A DNA stretch of 64,000 nt from Trochalopteron elliotii (GCA_024734555.1 JANPWX010020150.1:3217391-3281390); one strand, 5' to 3'; shown: positions 22,701-36,880, counted from the first letter of the stretch. Numbers and translations: made by a program. The notes: generated from the sequence alone by a model not told the origin.

Positions 22701-25608
22701 GATGTGATATTCAACCAACATAAAAGCAGAATACATACTGGTATACTTATTTGTATACCACTTGTTTAAATGGCATATTAGTATAACTAAACTTTGTGAA
22801 TTTTTAAGTGAATTTGTTTAAAAAATTGCATATACTTATATGAATGTAAATAGTGCCCTGTAACTTTCACTACTTTAGACTTCCTGTCCACCATCCAGAA
22901 ACATAAATTTTATTAGTTGCCTAGAGGCAGTTGCATCCAATAGCAAATTAGCTACAAAACATTTAATAAAAAAGAAATGTCTTAATAGGGTTTAATAGAA
23001 AAATTGCTCTGTGGCAGGTTAAGTCCAGTAATTTTTTGGCCTTTTTTAAAATTTTATTTTTAGTATTATCACATTCTATGAGCTTTTGTGGTATGGCTGC
23101 TTTTTGCGCAATTTTGTTCCTATTTCAGTCTGCCTTTGCAATCTCATGCTATTATCTTTATAGACTTTATAGAGTGCAGCTTTATGGTCAACACATGCCA
23201 AGGCAGGACCATTGCAGTTGAACCAGATCAACCTGTTGATCTGAGGGAAGAGTGATCAGTTTCACTCAGGGGCTGGTTTGGATCAGCTCAAAAGCCTTCA
23301 TGTGGAAAACACAAGTGAAGTTGCAAAGAATGAGGGAACGTTTGTCATATTTTCATCAATAGCACAGAGATCAGCCTAAACCGGCTCTGAAATTTCTTTT
23401 CAGTTCCATTTTCTTCCTTTCTGTATTTAAAATCAGTAGAAGCATATTGGTGTACCAAATCTTATCCTTTTCTACAATTTCTATTCTTCCTTCATATTAG
23501 GATAACTTCTTATTCTTCTATTGTTTATTTAAAGAAATAAGCTTCTCTATTACTTTTCTTTCATAACATATTGTTGTATAATTCTCTGCATTTATTGAAA
23601 TATTTCTTTCTGAAGCTTTATTTATGAATTCTTTTATTTTCTCTTCCTCCTTCTTAACTATCATGAGCTTTATCTTTTTGTGGTGCCATTTGTCTTCTAG
23701 ATTGTTAATCGGTTCCTCATTTTGGATGAGATGATTCAATTAAGAGCCTCTGCATAGAAATGAATTATTTTCAGCACGTCTGTGGGATGGTGGAAGTTTC
23801 ATTCCACCAGGAAACCTGTTTGTTACAAGTGTACATGAATGTCTATTATGGAAGCCAGTTGAGGCTGAGGTTTATATCTCCCTGAAAATGTTTTTAATTT
23901 TGCTGCGTATGACTCAGCTAACCCACCAAGGCTTCTTTCATACTCAGGGGTGAGAAACAAGCACTTTCAGATGAAAGCCCTGTTCAGGTACAGTTCTTGT
24001 ACTTGTATCCAAAGTACCTGTTTCTCTATTGGATTCTGAAGAAGTTCAGCTGAGTAACTCAGATATCTAACTTTTGGAAATCCACAGTTAATGAAGTAAA
24101 TCCTGTTACCAATGAATTGAAATATTTCAAAACTGTCATGAAATCAGATCTGAATTTGAAACCTAATTTTTAATTTCCTACAGACTATGGACTTCAATCC
24201 ATCATTGAATCAAAGAAACTGTATAAATATTCTTTTTAATCCTACTGCAAGAATAATTTGGAATTAATACAAAGAAGGTGGATGTGAAACAAATCACCTT
24301 GTTTCCTTAGTAACTTCTTGAAAGTGTATTCTTTCAGATCAGCTATACTATGAAGCTGCATTCCCTTGAACCCTCTATAGCATGATACTGAAATTATATC
24401 TGCCTGATAAATTTTGCCCTTAGTTTAATTTAAAAAGTGCTGCTAAATCTTTTTGATTGGTTGGTTGTTTTTTTTTTGCACTGTCAGTTTGGGGATTTTT
24501 TTGTCTTTCTCTCTTTCTTGTTTTCTAAGAAAACAATGGACAAGTAAAACTTAAGTTTCTTATTCTCTCCCCCTCTTGTTGCTACAGAGTTATGCCAAAT
24601 TATTAGGACACGTAATTCACTTTGACCTCCAACTATATTCTTAGATGGTCAACACAGTTTGGTTTGGGTTCTGCTGTCAGAACAACTGGAAGCACAAAGC
24701 CATTTCTATCATGTGCGTGTCTACCATGTATGTGGACTTAAGGACAGTCTCATCTTACTTAGGACACTGCCAGACCTCAGCAAGGTAAAGTCAAATTACT
24801 ACTGAGAACCCACATGATAGTCTATTCATTCAGAAATGAGCTGTGATTTAGGAAAATTCTTGATAAGAACATAATAAGGAGGTTTTCTAATGGTTAGCTC
24901 CAGAATTGTGAGTATTAAAGCAGTTGGCACTGGGTATGTGGAACTAAAAGGTGTCCTATTGAAATTCGGACTTCTGAGTCCCACTTCTCAAATCTGTGTT
25001 ACTTCCATCAATGCAGGGAATTTCTGCCTCTGCGTTTACCTATCTGCAGCCTAGGAATAATGTTTTGTCTCTTGGCTCTTTCAAGGCTTAATTAATGAAT
25101 GCATGTTTTACAGCTAGTTGAGAACCTCAGATAAAAGGGTCTATAGAAGTGCAAAGCATTATTATGTTGCAGGAAGCCTGGTTTTCCTTTACATCAGAAA
25201 AACAAGACTTTGTGAAGGCTTAATTGTTTTTTTGTTTTTTTTTTTAATTTATAAAGAGGATTAAGAAAACTGAGCCTATCTAAGTCTCGCTACTGGTAAA
25301 TAAAAAGAAAAAGAAATAAAGACTAGAAGCAAAGAGAGGATTTATAATAAAACAAATAAATATATCCAAAGGGTAATACAGAAGTAGCTGTTTAGAAAAT
25401 AAAGGGCCAGATTTTCTGAGCAATGAAGTGGTATATTAATAGAAATAAAATTGGAAAAAAACAAGAGACAAAGTTATAAAATGGAAATTTTGGGAAGAAT
25501 CACATTTTTATCAGTTATCCTAACTCAATTTCATGATTCCCACAGTTAAAGGAGAGTTTAAGAAAATCAGTGAAGACGAGCCCACTCTTTCTATGGTGTT
25601 AGTTATTT

Positions 25609-25632
25609 AATACATCACATAATACATCACAT
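25609..25632. repeat. 12-bp tandem duplication
   Basis: Two exact adjacent copies of aatacatcacat. A small slippage or duplication event without other context. Confidence 0.85.
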
Positions 25633-28369
25633 AGACATTAACGAATTATTCTGGGTTACCCAAAAGAAAAGAGTAGGTCTTTTATTTTGAGTCAGTTGGA
25701 GAACACTGTAATGGTATCAAGCACTAGAAGATTAAAACCAAATCCCTTAGAGATGGAAATCAGCAAAGCTCCATCTAGATTAGCCCCATTGTTACAGCTG
25801 TGACAATTGATGGCAGCTGAAACCTGGTCTTCAAATATCACTGTAACTTTGTTCATGACGTTAGGGTGGACAAAACGATAAGCTTTCCTATGGGTTTTCA
25901 AGGACTTGGTGCCAATTTGCTAATACTCCCCTCACTACACTTTCTCATGTTTTGTGTTTTCCTGTTACCAGCCAACACCCATGACAATACGTGACATGCT
26001 GAAAGAAAAAAGCCATAATGAACTGGTGTGTTATGAACCCTAAAATAAAGTTTTTCAGATTATATTCTATGCTCAGTTTAGGGCATTTTGATTTTGGAAT
26101 TTTTAAGTTTTGTGGGGTTTAGAATTGGTTGGGAAATTGAAAAGCTATTTTTTTAAAGTCAGAGCTATTTTATTCTCATTTGTTCAAAGTCAGATACATT
26201 TTTAGCCTAGCTTCCTGAGAACAGGGAGTATGTATCACCTTTTGACGTATGCCTGTAGCCTTATATATATATCTTTCTGTGTTTTGCCCAAATCTAAGAA
26301 AAAAATGAAGAATAATGTGATATTAATTTATTCCTAAAACTGTGAAAATGTATGGCTGTTTAAAGACAAGAGAAATCTTTTTGCATAGAAAATTTATTAC
26401 AATTTTGCATCCTGACCAAATGCATCCTGCATTAGCAGTCAGAGAATCCGCATGTTTTCATCAGCTTTACTTCACTCAGTCATTTTTACTGTTTCTCTAA
26501 GCCTGAAGAATTTTGCTCACACAAAAAGCAAAACATGATCTGATAGAAACAAATGACACTCACATAAAGGCAATTACCTTGATTTCTCATACAGTTTTTT
26601 TAGGTTTTCTTTTAGGATACAAGACCTTCCTCTTTGTGTTAAGAGGTTCCATTGCAATTCTGAGAATAACAATATTTAGCCACAGATATTTGTTTTCTTC
26701 AGCATTTTATCAAGTGAGAGATATTATTTGTCTTATAGACTAACATTTTATAGGTCAGTGGTGTCATTTCAATAGCTCTGTGGTGCTTATCTTTGAACAT
26801 TATCAACTGTAAAGTAGAAGCAACATGGATATTTCTCTGCAGATTAGCCATCATCATTCTTATTCCAGAATCAGATAGATAATTAGAACAAAATAAGTTT
26901 GACTTCAAGCAGTAGAAGGCACAGAAGAGTGCCTATGATGGCCAAGAGTAGAAACATATTTTGTTGGAGAAGGAAATTGAAGTGGCTTTGTTTGTTTAGC
27001 TCTGAGGAAGTTGTTCTCAGTGGTCCATGACAGCTAAAAAGAAGTCTTCTGTCAATTGGCTTCAAAAATTTGAGTAAGTGTTCAATCTTTCTGTGCAAAA
27101 CTTCATATGATTGGCAATCTGAAAATACTGGAAAACAGCTATTCAGCAGATAAAAGCTGGCTGGCCCAAACATGACAGTTAAACATCAAGGACAGCTCCT
27201 TATTCCAAAGGACAGTATGTGCTCCAGGAAAGGCTACATCAGACAAAAAGATATCTTTGGGAATAGAAGGATTCAAAAATTTAATTCTAAAAAGAGAAGC
27301 TTCCAGGGTCATGAAATCTATAACTACATGTGACTGAGGAATTCAATTTAGAACTGATATAGTCCACTCCAGACTTTCTTCTTTTAAGGACCGTTTTTGA
27401 GTGCTGTGTAGACACTCCACTTTCTTTGAGTTCGTTGAGAGTTACTAAGAGGATATTTCTGTAGCTTTAGGCCCATGGATTAATGGATTAACTTTCAAGA
27501 TATTTAATGAATATAGTCACTTTTTGACTAGGTAAAGCAGAGATGAAATATCCCACATATTCAGCATACTCACTATGAAATTTTACATTAGGAAATGTTC
27601 TCCTTTCTCTTTTTGTTCACTTAGGAAGAATGGGAAACGTAAAGAACAATGCTGTAATGGCACAAAAAAAATTATGATGGCTTAATGAGTCTTTTCATCT
27701 CTCTTCCCTGTTCTCCTTGTGTATGTTTTACTTAATACACATAAAAGAGGCAAATAGAAAGATAGGGACATGAACAGTCATATCTCTGATAGGATGAAAA
27801 TGGTTTGTGAGCTCATGGTCACTCTTTGTTTATATTCCATTAACAATTTTTTTTATTTCACAATTACGGATTGTGTAAGGCAAAATCTTACATGCACATA
27901 AATTAGAGAATTATCATCTTGGGGAAATGATTTTAAGCTTTGTCCATCGTTTGCATGTGTCGGGAGGATCATGGTGGTGAATTTAATAATTGGCTCAGTG
28001 CATTTGGTTATTAAATGTAACTGCCTTGGAATTGAAGGTAAGGATATGCCAGACAATGGCAGAGTGAAGCCAAATAGCTAGAGTGGAGAAGAACAGCTCT
28101 GATTGCTTTTATATGCATCCTACATTAAAGAATCCTGAATTGTTGCCTGTAGAGCTTAAAAGTTTGATATTCTTTTTTTCTTCGTATAGGAAATCATGGT
28201 GATTGCAAATCCCAAAGAACTAAAGTTGTTTAGAATAGCTGTAAATATATACAGTAGAAAATAGGCATTTTCCTTGCTTTATAGCTCTAAAGGATTAAAG
28301 CAGGATTAAAAAGAGAAGAAAATAGATTTCAAACCTCTTATGTTTTCTGCTAGTAAGTGTCACAACAAT

Positions 28370-28390
28370 TTTTGTTTGTTTGTTTGTTTC
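28370..28390. repeat. (TTTG)n microsatellite
   Basis: About five copies of GTTT on the plus strand within unique sequence, not next to a recognised CR1. Confidence 0.85.
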
Positions 28391-30761
28391 TGGAGGACAT
28401 AGTAGGGAAAATCCTAAACAAAGGAAGAAATAACCACAGACAGTAAAAGGTGAAATTACAAAATAATAAAAGTAATATTAACAGTAAGGACATACACACA
28501 TACATATTTACATACATGTACATGTACTTTTATACAATTAAATCTTACATTTGCACAGAATTTTATTTCTAAAGAAACTCTAAATGTCTAATTAAATCAT
28601 GTATTGGGCATGCACTGTAGAACCAACTAATGTTTGCGATATTACTTTTCCAGTTTAATTTAAATAGTATTCTAAAGTAAACAGAGCTGAAAACAGATTA
28701 CTAAAGGTACTCTCAGAGGGTGTAAGAGAAATAGGAAAGTGTAGTAGTAAATTCTTAGGAACTGCAAATGATCTATGTTGCTTCTTCTCTAATTTCCTGA
28801 ACATAGAACAATGCTGAAACATAAAAATTACCCAGTTTTACAAAGCAGCGCTTAAATAATATGCTAAATTTGCGTGCAGAATATAATTTTTACTCGGCCT
28901 AAGGCTGTTTTACCTTCCCTCAGGGATGGTTAGTGCTAAGAATGAAGCAGAAACAAAGGTACCTAGAGTTGCTTTAATGTGTCTACATTTTGCTTTCTGT
29001 CGCTTTGGAGTACATACCCAAATCTCACTAGAGGTAACAGGAATCTGTTTACTAACAGGAAGAGAATAATGGGAACTGGGGCCTTTCAACTCAATTGAAA
29101 TTGATAGGGCTTGAGGACATGCAACATCTTGTGGCCTTTTTTTCCGGTTGGGATTATTTTTTGTGGCGGCAGTGGTGGTGTTTTTGGGTTTTTTTTTTGA
29201 GAGGAATAAATTATGTATACAGAAACTGGTGACAATATGCAGTGCAGTGTGCCTGCTATTGAGCACTCCATGATGTTGCTATGTGCTCCATGTGGCTGTG
29301 GACATTTGTATCAGGGTTTTCTCATATGCCCAAATGGAGGGGTGTAGCTGAGGGCTGACTCACCATCTGAACAAAGGCACCAGTGGGGAGCAGAGTGAGC
29401 AGAAAGAATATCCTGATTCTGCACTTTCTGCATGGCTTCATCACTCTCCTCCCTCCAAAGGATTGCTGACAACTTTCCCTGAGGGGAGTGAGAAAGAAAC
29501 TAAGAGGGAATTTCCTCATAGTACCAACAGTACCCATGTTGGATGGAGAACAAAGGAGATGATTTTTATAAATTTATTTTGACATTTGTCACTTTTGAGG
29601 AATTTGGGGGAACATGTAAATGAAAACCACAATTTAGTCGTGTTTTTGTCATGCATAAAGAGGAAAAGTGAAGCAGCTCAAAAGTTCATGACTCAAAAAG
29701 ATGGGGATCTGCTAATTCTATAAGCTATCCTATGTTGCCTCCCCCAAACACCCATATAAAAGTATTCCCAGACTTCCTGGCTTGATCAAAGCTTCCACCA
29801 AAGGACTTTCACATCAGGCTCTCTGTACCAACAAGGTTATTTGGCAGAGCAGGGAGCGTTTCTGTTCCATGTGGTCATCAATAGGCACATACCATCATTC
29901 AGTGGTATGAAACCTTTGCTGGCAACTGTGCCGTAAACACACGACCTATGGAAAGAAAAATGTTCTGGCCAACTCCAGTGTTATTAAAAACTGGCCAAAC
30001 AGGGCTCAGAAAAAAAGTAGAAAGTAACTTATACATCCTTATCAGATGTAGAAAGACAGTGTTGACCATTCAACAAGACTTCCACCTATAAATAAGTAAA
30101 TATCCCTCAGCTACCTATTATGAGAAGACTGGAGAATACTTGTGTTTGACAATTCCTCAGGTGTGAAGTAAGTAGATTCCACATATTTATAACTTCCTCA
30201 GAAATATTTCTGAGAACTTCCCCACGTTTCTACAACAGGTATTGACTGATTCTCCTCATTGCACCACAGCTTATTCAGAAGAAAAAGGTACCTTTTAGAG
30301 CTAGATAGACTAAATTTTGTGGAGTTTTTCTCCGAAGGCCATGATGAGACTTCAAGCAAGATCCCCTTTCCTCATTCCCCATGCTTACCCGAGGCATGGG
30401 GGTCTTTTACACTGGGAAATGTGACAAAAGCAATTATATATCCAATGTGCTGACTTTAGTTACTTTCTGAAACCCCGTTTTGTGCATAGCAGGGAGGATA
30501 TTCCACAGTGGCCAGTTCCATGGGCTATAAGGCTGCTTTTCGCTGCCGCAGCACTGTAAAAGAGCCATGGTGTAGCTGAGAATTGTGCCTTACAACTGCC
30601 TGTGCCACGGGGATGCATCCCTTTGGAGGGATTAAAATGCCTAAAATGAGGGATGTAATGTAACGAGGAGAGCACATGGAAAGACAAGAAATATAAAAAA
30701 GAGAAAGGGAAGGAAGTAATTTTGAAGAGGACTAATAAAGTATATGTCGCCCTGCTGATTG

Positions 30762-30800
30762 CTTTTTCTTTTCTTTTTTTCTTTTCTTTTTTTTTTTTAG
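30762..30800 (+). repeat. Pyrimidine-rich tract ending in AG
   Basis: Almost pure T with spaced C, ending in tttttag. It looks like a splice acceptor, but no downstream open frame resembles an exon and no donor can be paired with it. I therefore call it a low-complexity tract. Confidence 0.6.
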
Positions 30801-33800
30801 CTCAAAATGCTTCCTACTCTCTGGTGTCTTACTTGCCAGCAAATGAATTGCATTGAAAATCTCTGTTAGTATCCTATTAAAAAGGTGAAGTTTTAAAGGC
30901 ATTTTGTCCCACTATAAATTTGAAGTGATGAAATATAAAAGTAAATATTTTTGCCAGTCTAGTCTGCCCTTTACAGTCCTGCTTTCCTCTAGAGAAACAA
31001 AATCTGCCGGCTCTGGATTACATCCATTTGCAATTGCCAGCAGATTCTCTCTGATGAATCTTCAAGCGGTTGAGTCAGGTTGGACAGGCAAAATGTCCAT
31101 CTGTACCATCCCTGATGGATGTAACAAAGCTTGGAATGCATTCACAGTACCAGAGCAGCAATCAAGGGAGCAGAGAACTAGTAGAATTATGATCTTTATT
31201 TTATGTTATATAATTTTTAATCTTACTCTATTTTAATTTATTTTATCTTTTAATATGGATTGAATATTTTCTGCATTTCTCTGCATGGGAAGTAGTGAAG
31301 TATTTTTCCAAAGCCCAACAGACAGAATGCTTAGGGGAATTTTTTTTCAAAGCAAAAGCAAGTGTGGGATTTAATCGATCAGCTTCTGCTGATGTTTCTG
31401 AGTGTCATGCAGCTAAAACTCTGTATGCTGCTTTGAAAAGATACCCCTAAAATGTCACAAATCTGGTAGGCAGAATGCTGCAGGAGATAACAATGGTACA
31501 TCTCTGTCTGATTGTCTAATTTTAGGAAGATTACCTTAATCGTATCTAATGACACTGTATTTTGGGGGAAAATATTTCTATCAAAATAATCCTGGCTGTC
31601 TAAAATTTCCTATATTCCAGTTTTTAAAATTTAAAGTGTATATTTTGTAGAAAGAATTTTTGTTTTCCTCATGAAATAATAAATTTATGTCTATATATAT
31701 AAATAAACTAAGCGTAAAGTGAAATAAAAATTCTCAAACTCAATGGTTCAAAGCACTTCCCTTTGAAGAATATATAAAGTACAAAGAAAGGCTTAGTCAG
31801 GGAATAATACTATGGTCTGAAATAATTCAGACTGAATTTGACCTTTGCTGCAGTTTCCTGCTCAGCATGACCTATAAAAGCCATCCATGAGACCTCTATT
31901 TCTTCTCCATGGGAGATGGAGGGGACACAGGATTCCTGCACAGAGCAGCAGAAGAGAGACAGCAGACGAAGTCAAAGAAGAATCTGAAGTGATTCCATCT
32001 TTACTCAATCAATATGATAAATAAATCTGAAGGAAAATCATTATACAGTTACAGGGTGAACTGTTTGAATGAAATTGAATATTCTGAAAATAATACTGTC
32101 TTAGCTTGGACCAGTGTCTAGACAGAACCTCCTTTTGGTTGTAGATCTTGGCCCTAGTTTCAGATTGGTTGTCATCTTTCTGCCTATAAATGACTTCTTA
32201 GAATAAACTACATTTGCTTTGAAAAGTATTGCAGGAAAATCCATTAGGGACCACCTTATTGGCAGCAAACTGAAGAAAACTAGAGTAATTTTAATGAAAC
32301 TACCTCATCAAAGACGATGAAATTTTTTCCCAGAAGTGTTCTCTAAGATGGAATTGGAAAGAAGAAATGGTTTAATGACAAATCCACTGGTTCTGTGTTA
32401 CCCCAACCTCCCCTTTCTCTTTGGACAAATGCAATCTTTGTCCCATTTATAGCACTGTTTATTATAACTAATCCATATGTTGCATCTGAACGACCACTTC
32501 TTATCCAGGCAACAATCCTGCTGAGTTCAAAGACTTCCAGTGATTCAACATAAGCTGTTTAGGGGTGTCTTTTCAAAGTTATGTATCAGTTTAGTCACAT
32601 AGTTCCTGCTAACATCAAGGGAAGTTGGCTGGTTAAATCCCCATGCAAACTTCCTTTGACAAAATTATCCCTAAAGCATCCCGTCTGCTGAGGTTTGAAA
32701 GGGGACTTCAATCAATATATTTGTTAAATGAAATGCAAAGATGATCCATTATTTGTACTCTGGATACTCTTGCTTAATAAAGGCTGTAACAGAGTTATTG
32801 TTAAAACATAAGTGTTATTCTGTTTGAATTAGCCTTCAAATGTTTGTCTAAAATATTCATATCTTTCATTTTACAAAACTGGACATAAAATTTCATTGGA
32901 AGAATCTCTGTCAGATGACTGCTTTTTAAAGCCTTTTCTCCAGTCAGAAAGGCTCCATATATGCATACATATATGTTAATGAGGGCAGGTGTATATTTTT
33001 ATGGACTTAAATAAAGCTGTTATCATTTCTAAGGATTTTGAACCATGGAATCAAAATTTCTTAGTGAGAGCTACCTCATCTCATTTCATATATTTAGATG
33101 TTTATTGTCTCATTTCAATTACACTCTCAGACTTCTCAGTATTTAATGGCTATTAAAACTTTCATAATTCCCCAATATAATACAATATAACATAATATTA
33201 CAATGAATCCTTAGTCTAATATGGTGGAAAATTTTTTAAGCACTAACTTTGTAATTTGAGGCCAAATGTAGTTTCACAAGTGACAGCAGTAAATTTCAGC
33301 TGTGGTTTAAGTCATCCTAAACTAGACACCTAGATGCACTGAGATGTATCACAGAGTAATCCCTATTGGTCAGATTCCTGTTGATTATAAAAACAGTCTG
33401 GTCTGTGTTATATGTAGACACATTCCATTTAAACTGCTGAAGCCAGATAATGTTTATTTTACTATGATATTTATTCTCTTGAAGTACTGCTCCCTTTCCC
33501 TCTAAGTGTAACAGAAGCCCAGATTTGTTTGAATACTAAGGTTCCTACTGTTGTATAAGCCTGTACCTTAGCCTACTGTCAACTATAAAACAGAAGCATC
33601 ATCAACACCACCGATAAGAGAAGGAAATTCTCTCCTGTCTCATTACTTAGCACAGAGAGCAGAGAGATTCAAAAGTTAACCTGGATTCTTGAGTGAAAAA
33701 ACTGTGACAATGCTGAAAGACAGATGAGGAACATAAATGTGCATTTCTTGTCCTCTGAGTTTATTTTCGGCTATCAGGATTTGGTTTTATTCAAAATAGG

Positions 33801-33864
33801 GGGAGAGGATAATAGAAATACAACAATGATAGTTTCTGTGACATCATTAAAATCAAAAACGACA

Positions 33865-34107
33865 AAACAGAAGCATGGAATGGTTTGGGTTGGAAGTGGC
33901 TTAGAGATCACAATGCTTCAACATTTCTGCTGTGCTCAGGGAGACCTTCCACTGGATTATGCTCCTCAAAATCCCACCCAACCCAGTCTTGCACAAATTC
34001 AGAATGAGTTTTCTGGGAAACGTTTTCCACTGCCCCACCACCCTCAAAGCAGATATTTTCCAATGTCGTTTTTAAGTCAAAATAAAAATTTCTGGCACCC
34101 CACCCCA
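33865..34107 (-). mobile_element. CR1 retrotransposon fragment, diverged
   Basis: Minus-strand CR1 of about 240 bp. The head catggaatggtttgggttgg is clear. The body follows the CR1 order with many substitutions: gggagaccttccactgg, aatcccacccaacccagtct, tgccccaccaccctcaaagc. It is less well preserved than the copy at 48,893 and ends by an oligo-T run. It contributes the coding-looking frames on both strands here, none of which is a gene. Confidence 0.85.
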
Positions 34108-34545
34108 TTTTTTTTTTTTTTAATATGTAAAACCTCATCAGATAATTTTCAGTTTCCCTTAGCACTATTCCATGTTTTTAAGTTACTCTGCTAACTTCTC
34201 ATGTTTTGGCCTTCCTGAATGATTCCCTGTAATGTGCACTGAAGTAAAAATATTCTGGTGAAAATCACAGTGGTGTGACCAGTGTGAAGACTGGATCATA
34301 GAAATTTAGTCAAGTCATGATGTTTGGACCACATTAGGTAATGGCAGCTGAGTAAAGTGAAATGCAATATTAAAGAGCCTTCCTGGGAATTGAAATGGGA
34401 AGGAGAAGAAGAAGGCAAGGAAAATCCCTATGGACTGTTTCCTCTAGTATCCCTAGAATGTTCAGCATGCAAAAAACTTTTTGAAATGTTGTACCTTGTT
34501 TGCTGAATTATGACAGCCAGGACTTATTAATAAGTTGTAGTTATT
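34108..34545. other. Unique non-coding sequence
   Basis: Starts with an oligo-T run (34110-34121). I see nothing else recognisable. Confidence 0.55.
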
Positions 34546-34619
34546 GGGGTGCAGGGTCAGGAGTTGGACTTGATGATCCTTGAAGGTCCCTTTCAACTCA
34601 GGTTATTCTATTCTATGAT
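34546..34619 (+). mobile_element. CR1 or SINE 3' tail
   Basis: Plus-strand terminal ~70 bp of a CR1-type element: gggtgcagggtcaggagttg, gacttgatgatccttgaagg, tccctttcaactcagg, then ttattctattctatga. Because TguSINE1 shares this tail, it could be a truncated SINE, but no tRNA-like head lies upstream. A truncated CR1 is the simpler reading. Confidence 0.9.
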
Positions 34620-35182
34620 AATATGAATAAAATTTAATTGTGAAACTCCCTTACTCCCACAGAATCAATCTCTCAATCTGATTCTCTCAATCAGAACCTG
34701 AAGTGAGAGCTGAGGTTTGAGATGACTAAGACAGGACATTGCCACAAGCACCACAAGGCTTTGATGTGTATTTATTTTGTTGGCAGAGCTGATCATTCCT
34801 AGTTCACATTCTGCTTTTCTGCCTTGCCCACCCATCCTCCCCCCATCCTCTCATTTAGATTCACATCTCTCCTTTTTTTTCTCTCTCCCGGTCTCCCTCA
34901 TGTCAGAGACCTGTGCAATATCATTTTCTGCATAATGAAATCTAGAGTGACATTAATGTAAGTGTAATTTTATAGTGGGGAATGGGCCTAGCTGATTGTC
35001 TCTACCTGCTGTGTTTTGATGATAGACATTGGGATGTCACCATCTGTGTAATGAAATTTCACCTCCATAATGGTTCAGATTATCAAACATTCTTCCAAGC
35101 TGTCTCACAGAAATGTATTTATTTATTTATTTACTCAATAAGGATGGCAAAGTTGCTCATCTCTGAGAAGCAGAAGGAGAGT

Positions 35183-35212
35183 GGGAAGGGGCTGGGGGGT
35201 GGGGGAGGGGGG
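35183..35212 (+). other. G-quadruplex motif
   Basis: A G-rich run on the plus strand: GGG-aa-GGGG-ct-GGGGGG-t-GGGGG-a-GGGGGG. It has five G runs of three or more with one- or two-base loops, which satisfies the canonical intramolecular G4 pattern with room to spare. It sits in AT-rich DNA and has no CpG island or gene start around it, so a promoter role is not suggested. Confidence 0.85.
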
Positions 35213-36751
35213 AACGATGTTCTGAAAAACAGCCATGAGTGGAAAAAATAATAATAATAATAAAAATTATCATCATGCCATGGAAGAAAATGAGATTGTG
35301 CCATCTTTGTGTTCAGTACTGTGTCCACATTCTGTTATTCCCCTATCTCCCCTAACATGAAAGAACAAGACATCAAAGCCATATTCCAAACAGAATACTG
35401 GCATGCTAAAGCAGCAAGTGCTAATTCTGGAAATTTTACAGCTATGACGTGTCTTTGTTTCATTCATACTCTACTTGCCCTGATATCGATATGTGCTGCA
35501 TAGTGCATAATGCAAACTTTTCTTCCTTCTATATGTCTGATGTGATTAGGAAGCTAAGAGATTCAGATTAAGAGGAATCAGAGATGTAGAGACAACATTT
35601 CAGATAATGGTAAAAACCATTTCTACACATCTGCACTGTTTGGGATCAGGAGCTAGTCCAGAAGATCACTTAATCCTTCTTGATATTTCTGCCCTGTCAC
35701 TTTCATATCTATCTTTTAGAGGGTCTAGTTTGTAGACTCTCCTTTTCCTCCCTTTCCTAGTGAGAAAAAGCAAGGCCCTGGACACTAGAACCAGCAGTAC
35801 TGTGTTTCCCCATCAGAAACTTCTATTGAGCCATTACATATCTCTTTTTCATTGCCCTCTCCCTCCTCTTGCCCCCCAGCACCCTTCTTATGTCCTGTCA
35901 CCTCTACAGAGAGGAAAGACTCAGGTTTTCAGAGAGGACAAACAGAAACCCAGCCCATCAGAGCCACAGCTAGAACAGGTGATGTTTTTCTTTTGCTGGC
36001 TGAAGTTAATAGTGTTACTTAAAACTTCCAGGTGTGCCACCATCTCAGCAGATCAGATGCTTTTAGATGCACTTTGTGCCTTCAGCTTGAATGCCAAACT
36101 CCAGAAATCCTACAAAACATGTACACTGCAGCTACCTAGGACATAGTTTTGAGAAACTCCAGGAAGGTTATAAATATGAAATGCTGAATTTTGACACTAC
36201 AAATCAAAAATTCCTAGGAAACACTGGGTGGATCAAGTTTGCAGACACTTCCCTGAATGTAATAGACTTACTGTATGCTCTCATGCACATAAAAATTTCG
36301 CCTGGAAAACCATGGATACTCCTGCTCTAAGAGATCATTCCAAAAGATGCTAACCAATTTGACTCTTGTATTTCTAATAAAACATTAAATTAGCTGGCAT
36401 ATATGGCTGTGAGAGTAAATAAGCACAAATCCCTTTATCTGGCCCAGTGGAGTGTGGGAGGTCACCCATTTTCACAGATGAGTTTGTACTACAAGGAACT
36501 GGAGAGTTACAAAAAAAAAAAAAAAGTATTTTTTTAAATCTTCAGAGTAAATAGAAGATTCCTTCTCCAAGTTTTCTTATTCTGTACCCTTCCTGAGTGT
36601 CCACCAGAAGATAATCTGTGGTAATATTCACTGTTTTACATCTGTTTAGTTCCTCAATTTCTGACAGCCCAGTAATCATGTGTGTGGAGCTGACCTCCTT
36701 TTCCATGTTACATTTTCTTCCTCCAGTATAGGACCTTTTTTTAATTGAGAA

Positions 36752-36791
36752 ATGGCTCCTCATGGCTCCTCATGGATCTCATGGCTCTTAC
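36752..36791. repeat. ATGGCTCCTC tandem repeat
   Basis: Two exact copies of the decamer followed by two degenerate copies (atggatctc, atggctctt). A minor tandem array. Confidence 0.75.
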
Positions 36792-36841
36792 CTTTCTCAT
36801 GGGTAAATAGACCTGCACTTTTTTTCCTTAGGAGGAAAAAG

Positions 36842-36880
36842 ATAATAATAATAATAATAATATTAGTAATAATAATAAAA
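36842..36880. repeat. (AAT)n microsatellite
   Basis: About twelve AAT units with two interruptions (tattag and aaaa). A similar, shorter array lies at 35247-35265, just 3' of the G4 motif. Confidence 0.9.

Larger units (their letters stand above)
18376..33864. other. 15-kb repeat-poor unique block
   Basis: I recognise no CR1, LTR, SINE or gene over about 15.5 kb. Small features only: a GC-richer island at about 18740-18900, an A/G-rich purine tract (19661-19717), a CA-rich patch (22321-22344), a 12-bp tandem duplication (25609-25632), (TTTG)n at 28370-28390, a T/G-rich patch at about 29137-29200, and a pyrimidine tract ending in AG at 30762-30800. Open frames (up to 143 codons if non-ATG starts are allowed, near 20049-20480) have no protein-like features. 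Confidence 0.5.

Noticed and set aside
30762..30810. Splice acceptor and exon start
   Set aside because: The pyrimidine tract and AG are present, but there is no plausible exon or donor, and similar tracts are frequent in AT-rich introns and deserts.
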